Below, in pieces: positions 25,325 to 37,353 of a DNA stretch of 64,000 nucleotides. Numbering within the stretch: position 1 is the first letter of the stretch; every line of letters starts with the position of its first letter. The notes below the pieces were generated by a model. That model did no database searches and was not told the DNA's origin. It saw only the letters and a program-made list of their open reading frames with translations. The stretch covers positions 62,001 to 126,000 of the forward strand of contig BSBG01000009.1 of assembly GCA_030159235.1 (NCBI GenBank), written 5' to 3'. This stretch comes from Bacillus safensis (lineage in GTDB: Bacteria > Bacillota > Bacilli > Bacillales > Bacillaceae). Position numbers and translations under genes: made by a program.

Positions 25325-26443
25325 ATGAAAGCAAAATTAAAAGTGATTGAAGGCCACCTCATGACCGGTATTTCTTATATCCTTCCTGTGATCATCGGTG
25401 CCTCACTTATCGTTGGTTTAGCGAAATTGGTCGGATTAGGGTTTGGTGTTTCAGATTTAAACGCCTATAAGGATGCTGGTGGCATTCTGCACGGCGCCTA
25501 TTTAATGGAACAGGTTGGCTGGACAGGTATTGGCTTAATGAACGTCCTGCTCGCTGGATTTATCGCCTATTCGATTGCGGATAAATCAGGTCTTGCGGCC
25601 GGCTTTATCGGAGGTGCCCTTGCCAGCGCAACAAATGCAGGATTTATTGGTGCCGTCATTGCAGGTTTCTTCGCAGGATATGTCGCTCTTTTTGTGAAAA
25701 GAAAAATTCAAATTCAAGGCTCTGCAGCAGGGCTCGTCCCGCTGCTCATCTTGCCGCTCATTACCGTTGGCTTAACTGGACTTCTCATGTCCGTTCTGCT
25801 GGGCGGACCATTAGGCGCTTTGAACACCGCATTAATTGAATGGATCAAAGGCATGGTCGCAGATGGAACAAGTACACTCGCGCTCGCTCTCATTTTAGGT
25901 GCGATGATTGGCTTCGATCTTGGCGGACCGGTGAATAAATCCGCTTGGATGGCTGGTAACGCGCTCTTCCTATCAGGCGTCTACCTCCCTGCCATTCTCG
26001 TTAATATTGCGATTGTCATTCCACCGCTTGGATACGGGCTTGCGACTTTGATTCGAAAACGCAACTTCTCGTCAACCTTTAGAGAAGCTGGACGTGGCGG
26101 GCTTGTCATGGGCATTATCGGTATTACAGAAGGGGCGATTCCTTTTACCCTCGTCAATCCTTTGAAATTGATTCCGCTTAATGTCATCGCGTGTGCTGCT
26201 GGAAGCGGGGTCGCTGCATTATTAGGTGTTCATGACATCATGCCGCCAATTGGCGGGCTATACGGCTTCTTCTCAGTCGGAAACTGGTGGGCTTATTTAA
26301 TCGGAGCCCTTACTGGCGCACTCATCATCGGTATTGGCGCCAACCTGCTTGTGAATTTCTCTGAGAAAAAAGAGCCAAAAACGCCAGAACATGATCAGAA
26401 GCAGAAAGAAGAAGACGATTTTGACCTTGTGCTAGAAGGATAA
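25325..26443 (+). CDS. PTS fructose-type EIIC permease
   Basis: This 372-residue membrane component of the fructose PTS family has about nine to ten transmembrane helices. The central motif GFDLGGPVNKSAW and the later GITEGAIPF sequence are hallmark EIIC motifs of the family. AGGAG lies nine bases before the ATG. Together with the GH38 enzyme downstream, the system probably imports a phosphorylated mannosyl compound such as mannosyl-glycerate or a mannobioside (inference). Confidence 0.9.
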   Translation: MKAKLKVIEGHLMTGISYILPVIIGASLIVGLAKLVGLGFGVSDLNAYKDAGGILHGAYLMEQVGWTGIGLMNVLLAGFIAYSIADKSGLAAGFIGGALASATNAGFIGAVIAGFFAGYVALFVKRKIQIQGSAAGLVPLLILPLITVGLTGLLMSVLLGGPLGALNTALIEWIKGMVADGTSTLALALILGAMIGFDLGGPVNKSAWMAGNALFLSGVYLPAILVNIAIVIPPLGYGLATLIRKRNFSSTFREAGRGGLVMGIIGITEGAIPFTLVNPLKLIPLNVIACAAGSGVAALLGVHDIMPPIGGLYGFFSVGNWWAYLIGALTGALIIGIGANLLVNFSEKKEPKTPEHDQKQKEEDDFDLVLEG

Positions 26444-26471
26444 TTTGAACAAAGAAAGGTGTCGTTGATCA

Positions 26472-29135
26472 ATGACTGTCAATGTACATGTGATTCCACA
26501 TACTCACTGGGACCGGGAATGGTATTTCACCACCTCCCGCTCCCGTATCTACTTAATGAAAAACGTAATGGACATTTTAGACACCCTTGAAACAGACGAA
26601 AGATTCCATTACTTCATGCTTGATGCCCAGGCATCCTTATTAGATGATTATCTGAAATGGCGTCCAGAGGATGAGAATCGAATCAAAAAGCTCGTCACAG
26701 CCAAACGTCTCATCATCGGACCATGGTATACCCAAACTGACCAGCTCGTCATCTCAGGTGAATCGATTGTGCGGAACCTGCAATATGGAATTGAACGCTG
26801 TCAGCAGTTCGGTCATGTGATGAAGGTCGGCTATGTCCCTGATTCCTTCGGCCAATCCGCACAAATGCCTCAGATTTATCGCGGCTTTGGCATTGTGGAT
26901 ACGGCATTTTGGCGCGGCGTTTCTGACCATATGACAAATCATACTGAATTCAATTGGCGCGGCGCTGACGGCAGTGAAGTCTTTGCTGTGAACCTGCCAT
27001 TTGGTTACTACTACGGCGGTAATATTCCTGAGAAGGATGAAGACTTACAAGCCTTTTTATCTGAAAAAATTGGTGCGCTACAAGCAAAGGCCACCACAAA
27101 GAGTGTCTATTTCCCAAATGGCTTTGACCAGGCACCGATCCGCAAAAACCTGCCTGACTTATTAGAAAAAGCCAATGAACTTGACGAGAATCACTATCAA
27201 ATCAGTAGTTTAGAAGACTATATTGCAGCAGTGAAAAAAGAGCGTACGTCTTTTGAGACGTTACAAGGAGAGCTTATTCACGCGAAGCATATGCGGATTC
27301 ACAAATCGATCTTTTCAACACGAGCTGATTTAAAAATTTTAAACAATCAAATTGAAAACTATCTCGTCAATGTGATGGAGCCAATCCTAACGATCAGCTA
27401 TTCACTCGGACATGACTATCCTCATGACACGGTTCGTGATATTTGGTACCTCATGTTTGAAAATGCAGCGCATGACAGCATTGGCGGCTGTAATAGTGAC
27501 ACGACGAATCAAGACGTCTTCTTCCGCTATAAACAGGCAAAGGAAATCGCCGAGAATCTGGTGGACTTACACATGCGTCTCATCGCTATTCGACTGCAAA
27601 CAGAGCAGGAAATCACGTTCACTTTATTCAATACACTGCCTTCAAAGCGCTCTGAAGTCATTGAAATCGAAACGTTTATCACAGAACGTCCATTTACGCT
27701 AAAGGATGCAAATGGAAAAACGCTTCACTACACAGTGAAAAGCAAAACAGATGTCACTGATTATGTGCTGGCACAGCAAATTTCTCTTAACCCAAGTAAA
27801 GATGTGTACATGCCAAAACAAGTATGGAAAGCCGTTCTGCTGATTGAAGCCATCGACTTACCGTCAGTAGGCTATACTCAAGTGAGCATGGTCTTCGATG
27901 AATTAAGCGAAGCTGCGTGGGAACAAACAGAAGGGCGCTTCATTGAAAATGAGTATTACCGCATTGCGGCAAATGACAACGGAGCGCTGGACATCACAGA
28001 TAAACAAACAGGCAAGACCTTCTCTGAACAAATGATCTTTGAAGATAACGGAGATGATGGGGATTCCTACAACTATTCACCACCACGTGAGGATCTGTAT
28101 GTGTCATCCAAAGATCTTTCATCAGCAGACATCACAGTGTCTAAAAGCGGTCTGCAAGAGGAGCTGACCATCCAGCTTCAACTCACTGTTCCATATGATT
28201 TAGAGGAGCGCTCTCAGCAATCAGCCACGACTTCACTCCCAATCACAGCGAAGGTGGCATTAAACAAAGATGAGGCTGTCATCCGTTTTCATGTAGATGT
28301 CGACAACCATGCGTTAGATCATCGTCTACGTGTTCTCTTTGATACAGGCATCGCGTCAAACGTATCACTGAGCGATCAACAGTTTGGTACAATCGAACGC
28401 CCAACAGAACTGACACAAGAGCTTGAATGGTGGAACAATGAACATTGGGAAGAAAAACCGATCACCATTGAACCGATGCAATCCTTTGTTGCACTTCGTG
28501 ACGATGCATATGGTGTCGCTCTGTTGACCGACTGCGTAAGAGAATACCAGATCACAGGAGAAGGCTACACAACGATTGCGTATACCCTCTTCCGCTGTTT
28601 CGGAAAAATGGGGAAAGAAAATCTTCTTTACCGTCCAGGCCGCGCATCTGGAGAAAAAATTGTTGAGACACCTGATGCTCAGCTTCAAGGCGCACTATCA
28701 TTCTCATTCGGTATGCATTATAGCCAAGATGCCGTCAGCGAGGGACACTTAGCGCAGCTTGCCAAACGGTATACGACACCTGTTCAATGCTACGAACGGG
28801 CAGACTTTTTAAACGGTCGTTTAATTTTCTCTTTCCGAGATGAGAAAGAAGACTTACAATCTACTTATAGCCTGCTTGACATTGAAACAGACGGAGCCAT
28901 TCTAAGCGCTCTAAAGAAAGAAGAGCATGGAACAGGCATTGTCATCCGTCTCTTCAATCCATATTTAGCTCGTCAAACAGCCGCTTCAATCAATAGTTCA
29001 TCACTACAACACGGAGAAACAGCGAATTTAGGCGAAACACCTGAAGGACATATACTCAAAGCACAACATGGATCATTACACATTGAACCGCTCACACCTT
29101 GTCAGGTACAAACCTACATTGTAAAGAAAAAATGA
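26472..29135 (+). CDS. GH38 alpha-mannosidase (MngB-like)
   Basis: This 887-residue retaining alpha-mannosidase of glycoside hydrolase family 38 has the N-terminal zinc motif PHTHWDREW (His12, Asp14). The nucleophile is Asp124 in VPDSFGQSAQMPQI. A C-terminal beta-sandwich domain follows. Neighbouring PTS genes suggest that the substrate enters as a phosphosugar and is hydrolysed in the cytoplasm, as with E. coli MngB on mannosyl-glycerate 6-phosphate. No signal peptide is visible, in agreement with this. Confidence 0.9.
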   Translation: MTVNVHVIPHTHWDREWYFTTSRSRIYLMKNVMDILDTLETDERFHYFMLDAQASLLDDYLKWRPEDENRIKKLVTAKRLIIGPWYTQTDQLVISGESIVRNLQYGIERCQQFGHVMKVGYVPDSFGQSAQMPQIYRGFGIVDTAFWRGVSDHMTNHTEFNWRGADGSEVFAVNLPFGYYYGGNIPEKDEDLQAFLSEKIGALQAKATTKSVYFPNGFDQAPIRKNLPDLLEKANELDENHYQISSLEDYIAAVKKERTSFETLQGELIHAKHMRIHKSIFSTRADLKILNNQIENYLVNVMEPILTISYSLGHDYPHDTVRDIWYLMFENAAHDSIGGCNSDTTNQDVFFRYKQAKEIAENLVDLHMRLIAIRLQTEQEITFTLFNTLPSKRSEVIEIETFITERPFTLKDANGKTLHYTVKSKTDVTDYVLAQQISLNPSKDVYMPKQVWKAVLLIEAIDLPSVGYTQVSMVFDELSEAAWEQTEGRFIENEYYRIAANDNGALDITDKQTGKTFSEQMIFEDNGDDGDSYNYSPPREDLYVSSKDLSSADITVSKSGLQEELTIQLQLTVPYDLEERSQQSATTSLPITAKVALNKDEAVIRFHVDVDNHALDHRLRVLFDTGIASNVSLSDQQFGTIERPTELTQELEWWNNEHWEEKPITIEPMQSFVALRDDAYGVALLTDCVREYQITGEGYTTIAYTLFRCFGKMGKENLLYRPGRASGEKIVETPDAQLQGALSFSFGMHYSQDAVSEGHLAQLAKRYTTPVQCYERADFLNGRLIFSFRDEKEDLQSTYSLLDIETDGAILSALKKEEHGTGIVIRLFNPYLARQTAASINSSSLQHGETANLGETPEGHILKAQHGSLHIEPLTPCQVQTYIVKKK

Positions 29136-29142
29136 ACATGTA

Positions 29143-29174
29143 GGGGCGGGATCCATTTGGATTCCGCCTCTCTT
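29143..29174 (+). other. Hairpin between the GH38 and ROK genes
   Basis: GCGGGATCCA-tt-TGGATTCCGC forms a 10-bp stem with one G-U pair inside the operon and lacks a long T run. It may stabilise the upstream message or reduce read-through into the downstream genes. Confidence 0.5.
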
Positions 29175-29192
29175 TAATGGAGGGCATTGATC

Positions 29193-30077
29193 ATGAGAAT
29201 TGGAGGCATTGAAGCAGGCGGAACGAAATTTGTCTGCGGCTACGGAACAACAGACGGAACGATTGAACACATGACTTCCTTTGCAACAGGAAATCCAGAT
29301 GAAACATGCCGGCAAGTGATCGATTATTTTACAAAGCATCCTGTCGATGCAATAGGAATTGGGGCATTCGGGCCAGTCGATGTGAAAGAGAAAAGCCCAA
29401 GCTATGGGACGATTTTAGACACACCCAAAACAGCATGGCGTCAATTCCCTTTCCTCTCTACCTTACAACAAGCTCTAGGGGTCCCAATGAAGCTTGATAC
29501 CGATGTAAACTGTGCAGCACTCGGAGAAGCCCGTTTTTCCACTGAAGCAGAAAAACCTGCCTCTTTGGTCTATATCACCGTTGGGACTGGAATAGGCGGC
29601 GGTGCCTATATTGAACATCGCCTCATTCACGGTTTACTACATCCTGAAATGGGTCATATCACCGTTCAGCGCCATCCTTATGACACCTACGGAGGCTGCT
29701 GTCCTATACATCATGACTGTTTAGAGGGTCTGGCATCTGGTCCTGCCATAGAAGGACGCTACCATACACTTGCACCAATGCTGCCAGAGGATCATCCTGC
29801 CTGGTCACTTCATGCCTACTATCTCGGGCAAATGACCGCTAACTTACTTCTCACCCTTTCACCAGAGCGCATCATTCTAGGCGGAGGTGTGATGAAACAG
29901 CCGGCTATGCTGCCGCTCATTCTTGATGAAACAGACAAGCGGCTTCACGGATATTTACAACTGCCAAAGCCCTTAAATGAAATCATCACCAAACCATCCT
30001 TTGATGGATTATCTGGTTTAATGGGCGCCATCGCTCTTGGAACGGATGCCTTACAGGCAAAAGGAGCAGCGCAATGA
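29193..30077 (+). CDS. ROK-family sugar kinase (fructokinase-like)
   Basis: This 294-residue ROK kinase has the phosphate-binding motif GGIEAGGTKFVCG at its N-terminus and the zinc-binding motif GGCCPIHHDCLEGLASGP of the ROK family. The sequence follows the fructokinase/mannokinase branch (YdhR, GmuE). It may phosphorylate the mannose or fructose released by the GH38 enzyme. GGAGGG lies eight bases before the ATG; a TTG two codons earlier is less well spaced. The stop overlaps the next start as ATGA. Confidence 0.88.
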   Translation: MRIGGIEAGGTKFVCGYGTTDGTIEHMTSFATGNPDETCRQVIDYFTKHPVDAIGIGAFGPVDVKEKSPSYGTILDTPKTAWRQFPFLSTLQQALGVPMKLDTDVNCAALGEARFSTEAEKPASLVYITVGTGIGGGAYIEHRLIHGLLHPEMGHITVQRHPYDTYGGCCPIHHDCLEGLASGPAIEGRYHTLAPMLPEDHPAWSLHAYYLGQMTANLLLTLSPERIILGGGVMKQPAMLPLILDETDKRLHGYLQLPKPLNEIITKPSFDGLSGLMGAIALGTDALQAKGAAQ

Positions 30078-31993
30078 TGATGACGGCAGATACTCGAACC
30101 TATCAGCTGATTCAGCGGCTATTTGAAACGAAAAGGTTCGTAAAGCTGGAGGAGCTCACTGCCTCTTTTCGCTTATCTGACCGCTCCATCCGCAATTTAA
30201 TTAAGGAAGCAAATGAGCAGCTAAAGGAAGCTGGAGCCATGATTAAAACGATCCGTGGAAAGGGATATACCCTTTTAACGAGTGACCAAGACGCTTTCCT
30301 GCTGTGGCTTCATCAACAAAAGCTTCCTGCCCGCTCGCTCGTCCCCGTCATGCCAGAAGAGCGTGTACGATTTATGATGAGAAAGCTATTGCTTCAACCG
30401 AATTACTTAAAAATTGACCAGCTGGCTGAAGAGCTATTTATCAGCCGTATGACGGTCAGCAGTGATTTAAAAAAAGGAAGAGAATTGTTAGCCCGTTACG
30501 GCATGACCCTTGTGTCAAAGCCCGGATTCGGTTTAAAGATTGAAGGAGACGAGCTGCAAAAAAGAACGTGCTATGCAGACTTACTTCTCGAGGAAGAGCC
30601 TGCACTCTCTCATATCACTGAGCGGGAGCAGCTCCATTTTTCTGATATTTCTCTTGAAACCATTCGATCGATTGTACTGACGAACCTGCATCAAGAGTCA
30701 TTACTCATTAAAGACATTGCCTTAAAAAATTTAGTCATTCATTTAGCAATTGCGATCCAGCAAACACGAAATAACCAGCGGATATCTGCCAGTACCACTC
30801 GCACACAAAGATCGCCAGTTTTGATGAGTATCGCCCAAAAGATCATCCAGCAGGTGAGTGACACCTTTCACGTGACCCTATCAGAGGATGAAACAGATTA
30901 CTTAGTCATGCATCTATTGGCAAATCAAACGTGGAAAGAAGCCGCCCAGCATCAGACAACAGTGGAAGTTCAACAGGCGGTTACGGTCTTTTTACAGCAC
31001 ATTGAGAAAACAAGCGGTCATTGTTTTGCGGATGATAACATCCTGCGGCAAGACTTGCTGCTTCACATGAAGCCGTTATTAAATCGAATTCAATATGGCG
31101 TATCCTTACAAAACCCGCTTTTGCATGAGATCAAAGCGTCCTATCCTTACCCGTTTGATTTGGCTGTCAGCGGACTGAATGCCTTACAGCTGGTGCGAAC
31201 GCCAAATGAAGACGAGGCCGCATATGTCGCCTTGCATATCGCTGCTTCATTTGAAAGAAGTCAGCTCGACACCTCACAAAAAAAGAAAGCCATTATCGTA
31301 TGCGGGTCTGGACTAGGGACGGCAAGACTGCTTGAAATTAAATTGAAGGCAGCCTTTCAACATGAACTTGAAATCGTCGAGCTCTATTCCTATCAGGATT
31401 ATCTAATGAGCACCTCCTTGCCGTGTGACGTCATCATCACAACCGTTCCACTCACATCAAAGGGAAAACCAGTGATTCAAGTCAACGCCTTTTTTGAACA
31501 TCATGATATACAGCGCGTAAATGAAGTCATTCATTTATTAAATGGACACGGGGCACCCTCAAAGGAACTGATGGCGTTTTTTCAAGAACGATTGACTTTA
31601 ATGAATGCTGACCTAACCAGCAAGGATGAGGTGTTAGACACACTATGCAGCCGTTTAGAGGCGCATCAGCTAGTATCGCCTTCATTTCGGTCATCGGTGT
31701 TTGAGCGGGAGCAAATGTCGTCTACCTATCTTGGCAGCGGCATTGCAATGCCGCACCCGCTCATCACAAATGAAGGCACCTCCTCTGTAGCCATCGCACG
31801 CTTAAAGCAGCCGATTGACTGGCAGGGAGAACAAGTATCACTTGTCTTTTTATTAGCCATTCATAAAGATGACGCTGCCTGCATGAACCAATTCTTTGAA
31901 CAGGCCGTCGATTTACTGGACAATCCAGACCGCATTCACTCCCTCAAGCAAGCCAAAACATTTGATGAGCTAATGGATGCGTTGTTTCAATAA
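30074..31993 (+). CDS. PRD-domain transcriptional activator (ManR/MtlR type)
   Basis: This is a 639-residue multidomain regulator. It has two N-terminal helix-turn-helix regions (KLEELTASFRLSDRSIRNLI and KIDQLAEELFISRMTVSSDL), then two PTS-regulation domains with His in LVIHLAIAI and YLVMHLLAN. An EIIB-like domain with Cys in VCGSGLGTARL and an EIIA-like domain with His in GIAMPHPL complete it. Such proteins activate their own PTS operon when the domains are dephosphorylated by sugar transport. Location at the operon end implies autoactivation. Confidence 0.88.
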   Translation: MMMTADTRTYQLIQRLFETKRFVKLEELTASFRLSDRSIRNLIKEANEQLKEAGAMIKTIRGKGYTLLTSDQDAFLLWLHQQKLPARSLVPVMPEERVRFMMRKLLLQPNYLKIDQLAEELFISRMTVSSDLKKGRELLARYGMTLVSKPGFGLKIEGDELQKRTCYADLLLEEEPALSHITEREQLHFSDISLETIRSIVLTNLHQESLLIKDIALKNLVIHLAIAIQQTRNNQRISASTTRTQRSPVLMSIAQKIIQQVSDTFHVTLSEDETDYLVMHLLANQTWKEAAQHQTTVEVQQAVTVFLQHIEKTSGHCFADDNILRQDLLLHMKPLLNRIQYGVSLQNPLLHEIKASYPYPFDLAVSGLNALQLVRTPNEDEAAYVALHIAASFERSQLDTSQKKKAIIVCGSGLGTARLLEIKLKAAFQHELEIVELYSYQDYLMSTSLPCDVIITTVPLTSKGKPVIQVNAFFEHHDIQRVNEVIHLLNGHGAPSKELMAFFQERLTLMNADLTSKDEVLDTLCSRLEAHQLVSPSFRSSVFEREQMSSTYLGSGIAMPHPLITNEGTSSVAIARLKQPIDWQGEQVSLVFLLAIHKDDAACMNQFFEQAVDLLDNPDRIHSLKQAKTFDELMDALFQ

Positions 31994-32002
31994 ATAGAAC
32001 AA

Positions 32003-32040
32003 AAGGCCGCCCAATTAAAATGAGGCGGCCTTCGTGTTAT
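32003..32040. terminator. Terminator of the PTS-mannosidase operon
   Basis: GGCCGCC-N12-GGCGGCC is followed by TTCGTGTTATTT. It ends the operon and faces the convergent arr gene. Confidence 0.7.
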
Positions 32041-32055
32041 TTAGAATGTGGATCA

Positions 32056-32472
32056 TTAATCGTATATGACATTTTTTCCTTCATCACTTAATTTTTTTAA
32101 GAAGCTTAGCATATGATTGATTTCTTCATCAGAATGTCTTTCCCATGAACCTAATTCTGCGACTATTTTCAACGGAGATTTCGATCGATAAGAACGTGTT
32201 GGATTGCCGGGAAATTTTTTGTCAGTTACATTCGGATCATTTTCAAACTCGCCTAACGGTTCTACAATATAAATTCTCTCTTTCGCATCAGACCTCGCTA
32301 ATTCAGCTCCCCATTTGGCCGCGTTTAATGTTCCGGTGAAATAGATATGGTTCGATGTTTTATCCTGATAATTGGATAAATACAGCGGTTCAAGCAGATC
32401 TCCAATCTTCAATTCTGCCTTTGTCCCATGAAAAAAAGGACCAGAATCTAACACCTGCTCAATGTCATTCAT
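32056..32472 (-). CDS. arr: Rifampin ADP-ribosyltransferase (Arr family)
   Basis: This 138-residue protein matches the Arr family over its whole length. It has PFFHGTKAELKIGDLL near the N-terminus, SNHIYFTGTLNAAKWGAELA, IYIVEPLGEFENDPN and the signature DKKFPGNPTRSYRSKSPLK. Arr enzymes transfer ADP-ribose from NAD+ to the ansa hydroxyl of rifamycins and so inactivate them. All the conserved blocks are intact, so rifampicin resistance is a plausible phenotype. AAGGGG precedes the ATG. It stands alone. Confidence 0.9.
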   Translation of the reverse strand: MNDIEQVLDSGPFFHGTKAELKIGDLLEPLYLSNYQDKTSNHIYFTGTLNAAKWGAELARSDAKERIYIVEPLGEFENDPNVTDKKFPGNPTRSYRSKSPLKIVAELGSWERHSDEEINHMLSFLKKLSDEGKNVIYD

Positions 32473-32988
32473 ACAGCCACACCCCTTATCGTTTTTGACT
32501 TGCGTATAACAGTATACGGCCTGATATGGGCGGAAAACAGTCTATAAATGAGATTAAATTCGGGGTATAATGATAGGAGAGAGTAAGGTGTGATCGTCCA
32601 GCAAAACACCAACTGCAATTCTGCCCCATTTCAATCCCTAAGGTAAGAATTAAACGGTTACATGTTAATATATTTGTTCCCCTATACTTGCTAGTTTTTA
32701 AAATAATATTACATTCCTCAACCGATGTTAACTCGATAACAAATGCAATGAACATAAATTACAAAAATGAACCCCTATATCACTCACATTCACCTATCAC
32801 AAAAAATCCATTAAAAAGAAAGACGAAAATAAAATATGGTTTGAGATAACTCAACCAAAAGTATGTCTTAGAATGAACCTTATTTTCACCCTTTAAAGAT
32901 GAGCATAGTTATGCCATAATAAAAATACATTTAAATCCTATTTAGTCAATTATAGTAAATTACTAAAATAAAGAAAGGAGAATTTAAG
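32473..32988. other. A+T-rich intergenic region upstream of the small secreted pair
   Basis: There is no convincing gene in these 516 bases. On the plus strand TATAAT (32566-32571), AGGAGAG (32575) and GTG (32590) introduce an 18-codon frame ending at 32646 that might be a leader peptide or a remnant. The rest is A+T-rich without clear hairpins. It probably includes the arr promoter and that of the next gene. Confidence 0.4.
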
Positions 32989-33234
32989 TTGGGGAACTTT
33001 TCAACAAAGATTTTAAAAGCGTGGTTATCGATTCCTAGATGGTTCAGAATGTTTATACCTACTGCCGTCACAATTTACGTATTGTGGACACTGCTAATTA
33101 ACGGGATAAAAAATATTTTTCAAATAAATTCACAGTCTTTGATTATAAGTTTGATAGCATCCGCCATAATATTATTCATTTTTTATAAGTTTAATAAAAA
33201 AACTGAGAATAAAGGAGAAAACAACCTTGACTAA
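32989..33234 (+). CDS. Small membrane protein of the A+T-rich pair
   Basis: This 81-residue protein has two hydrophobic helices, FRMFIPTAVTIYVLWTLL and LIISLIASAIILFIFY, and a basic tail. It starts at TTG, with AAGGAG eight bases upstream. Its last codons overlap the next gene by eight bases, so the two are co-translated. No family is recognised. The size and partner suggest an immunity or helper membrane protein for the secreted product, but this is a guess from context. Confidence 0.6.
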   Translation: MGNFSTKILKAWLSIPRWFRMFIPTAVTIYVLWTLLINGIKNIFQINSQSLIISLIASAIILFIFYKFNKKTENKGENNLD

Positions 33235-33709
33235 AAAAAGACATATCAAGTTGACTTTGGTTTTGTTGGCAATAATGATGATAGCTTCAATTTTCCATCC
33301 TAGTTCTATGTCAGCAAAATCAATTACATCTCCAGCAAAAAAACAATATCCACCCATCGGACAAATGACACAAGCTGAAATGCATATGTTCCTAAACAAC
33401 GGCGCAAAATATAATCCATCACAATCTAAAGAAGCCCAAACGAAAAATATCGTCACTACAATAGCAAAAAAACTCGCTGTACAGGCTCTTCGAAAGTCAG
33501 GGACATACTTAGAAAAGCCCTTATCAAAAGTAATCGGCAAGAAATATGCAAAGAAAGCTAAATCAGGTTTTTACAAAGTGGCTGATTATATTGAAAAAGT
33601 TCAAAATGTACAGGAAAAGGGAATAGCCGCGATTTTTATACAGGCAGGCCTTCCACCTGATGTAGCATTTGAAACAGCGAAATGGATTGTTATCTTCTTC
33701 GGGTTATAA
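33227..33709 (+). CDS. Secreted basic protein of unknown function, possible bacteriocin-like
   Basis: This 160-residue protein starts at TTG with AAGGAG nine bases upstream. A signal peptide (about residues 1-30, ending PSSMSAKS) is followed by a Lys-rich helical region with KKLAVQALRK and GKKYAKKAKSGFYK. It ends in an amphipathic-to-hydrophobic C-terminus (GIAAIFIQAGLPPDVAFETA, WIVIFFGL). A cationic export product with a hydrophobic C-terminus beside a small membrane protein looks like a toxin or antimicrobial pair. I do not recognise the family. Confidence 0.6.
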   Translation: MTKKRHIKLTLVLLAIMMIASIFHPSSMSAKSITSPAKKQYPPIGQMTQAEMHMFLNNGAKYNPSQSKEAQTKNIVTTIAKKLAVQALRKSGTYLEKPLSKVIGKKYAKKAKSGFYKVADYIEKVQNVQEKGIAAIFIQAGLPPDVAFETAKWIVIFFGL

Positions 33710-33771
33710 AAAAAAGTAGTCTATTAGTCTGTCGTTCTTATACAATATGATTTCACCAATAAATTGAACAA

Positions 33772-33815
33772 AGAAAAAAGCCAACCACCCAATGAAGGTG
33801 ATTGGCTTTTTCTTA
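33772..33815. terminator. Bidirectional intrinsic terminator
   Basis: AAAAAGCCAA-ccaccc-N-ggtga-TTGGCTTTTT separates the secreted pair from bglH and can terminate both. Confidence 0.85.
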
Positions 33816-33817
33816 TG

Positions 33818-37118
<3,301 letters not shown>

Positions 37119-37157
37119 ACAAAAACCCCCTTTTTTTGAAAAAAATACGTTTTCGGG

Positions 37158-37256
37158 CAAAATAAAAACCTAAACGGGCACCAAAAATAGTCGCAACTTG
37201 CCATTGCGCTTTTTTAGTGAACGTTTAGGTTTTGCCTGCCGAACAGTCACAATCCT
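37158..37256 (-). promoter_or_regulatory. LicT antiterminator (RAT) and overlapping terminator
   Basis: On the minus strand the RAT sequence lies at 37224-37256, beginning AGGATTGTGACTG and ending CAGGCAAAACCTAAA, matching the LicT/SacT target. Its 3' part also pairs with CGTTTAGGTTTT, giving a 12-bp terminator stem (AAAACCTAAACG at 37221-37232 with 37165-37176), followed by T-rich sequence. LicT binding to the RAT prevents the terminator. Confidence 0.9.
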
Positions 37257-37302
37257 CTAAGACGATCATTGTGAAACCGTATTCTTTTATGTTTATGAGC
37301 AA

Positions 37303-37339
37303 ATAGTACCACTCACCTTTTCTCATGTCAACGCTTTCT
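37303..37339 (-). promoter_or_regulatory. bglP promoter with overlapping cre site
   Basis: TTGACA (37326-37331) and TACTAT (37303-37308) with 17-base spacing form the promoter. The cre site AGAAAGCGTTGACA (37326-37339) overlaps the -35 element, so CcpA binding should block initiation. Confidence 0.8.
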
Positions 37340-37353
37340 TTTAAAATCCATCT

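Noticed and set aside
32486-32755. An 89-codon minus-strand frame upstream of arr
   Set aside because: No ribosome binding site, no recognisable domain, and unusual amino acid composition; it lies in a low-complexity A+T-rich region.
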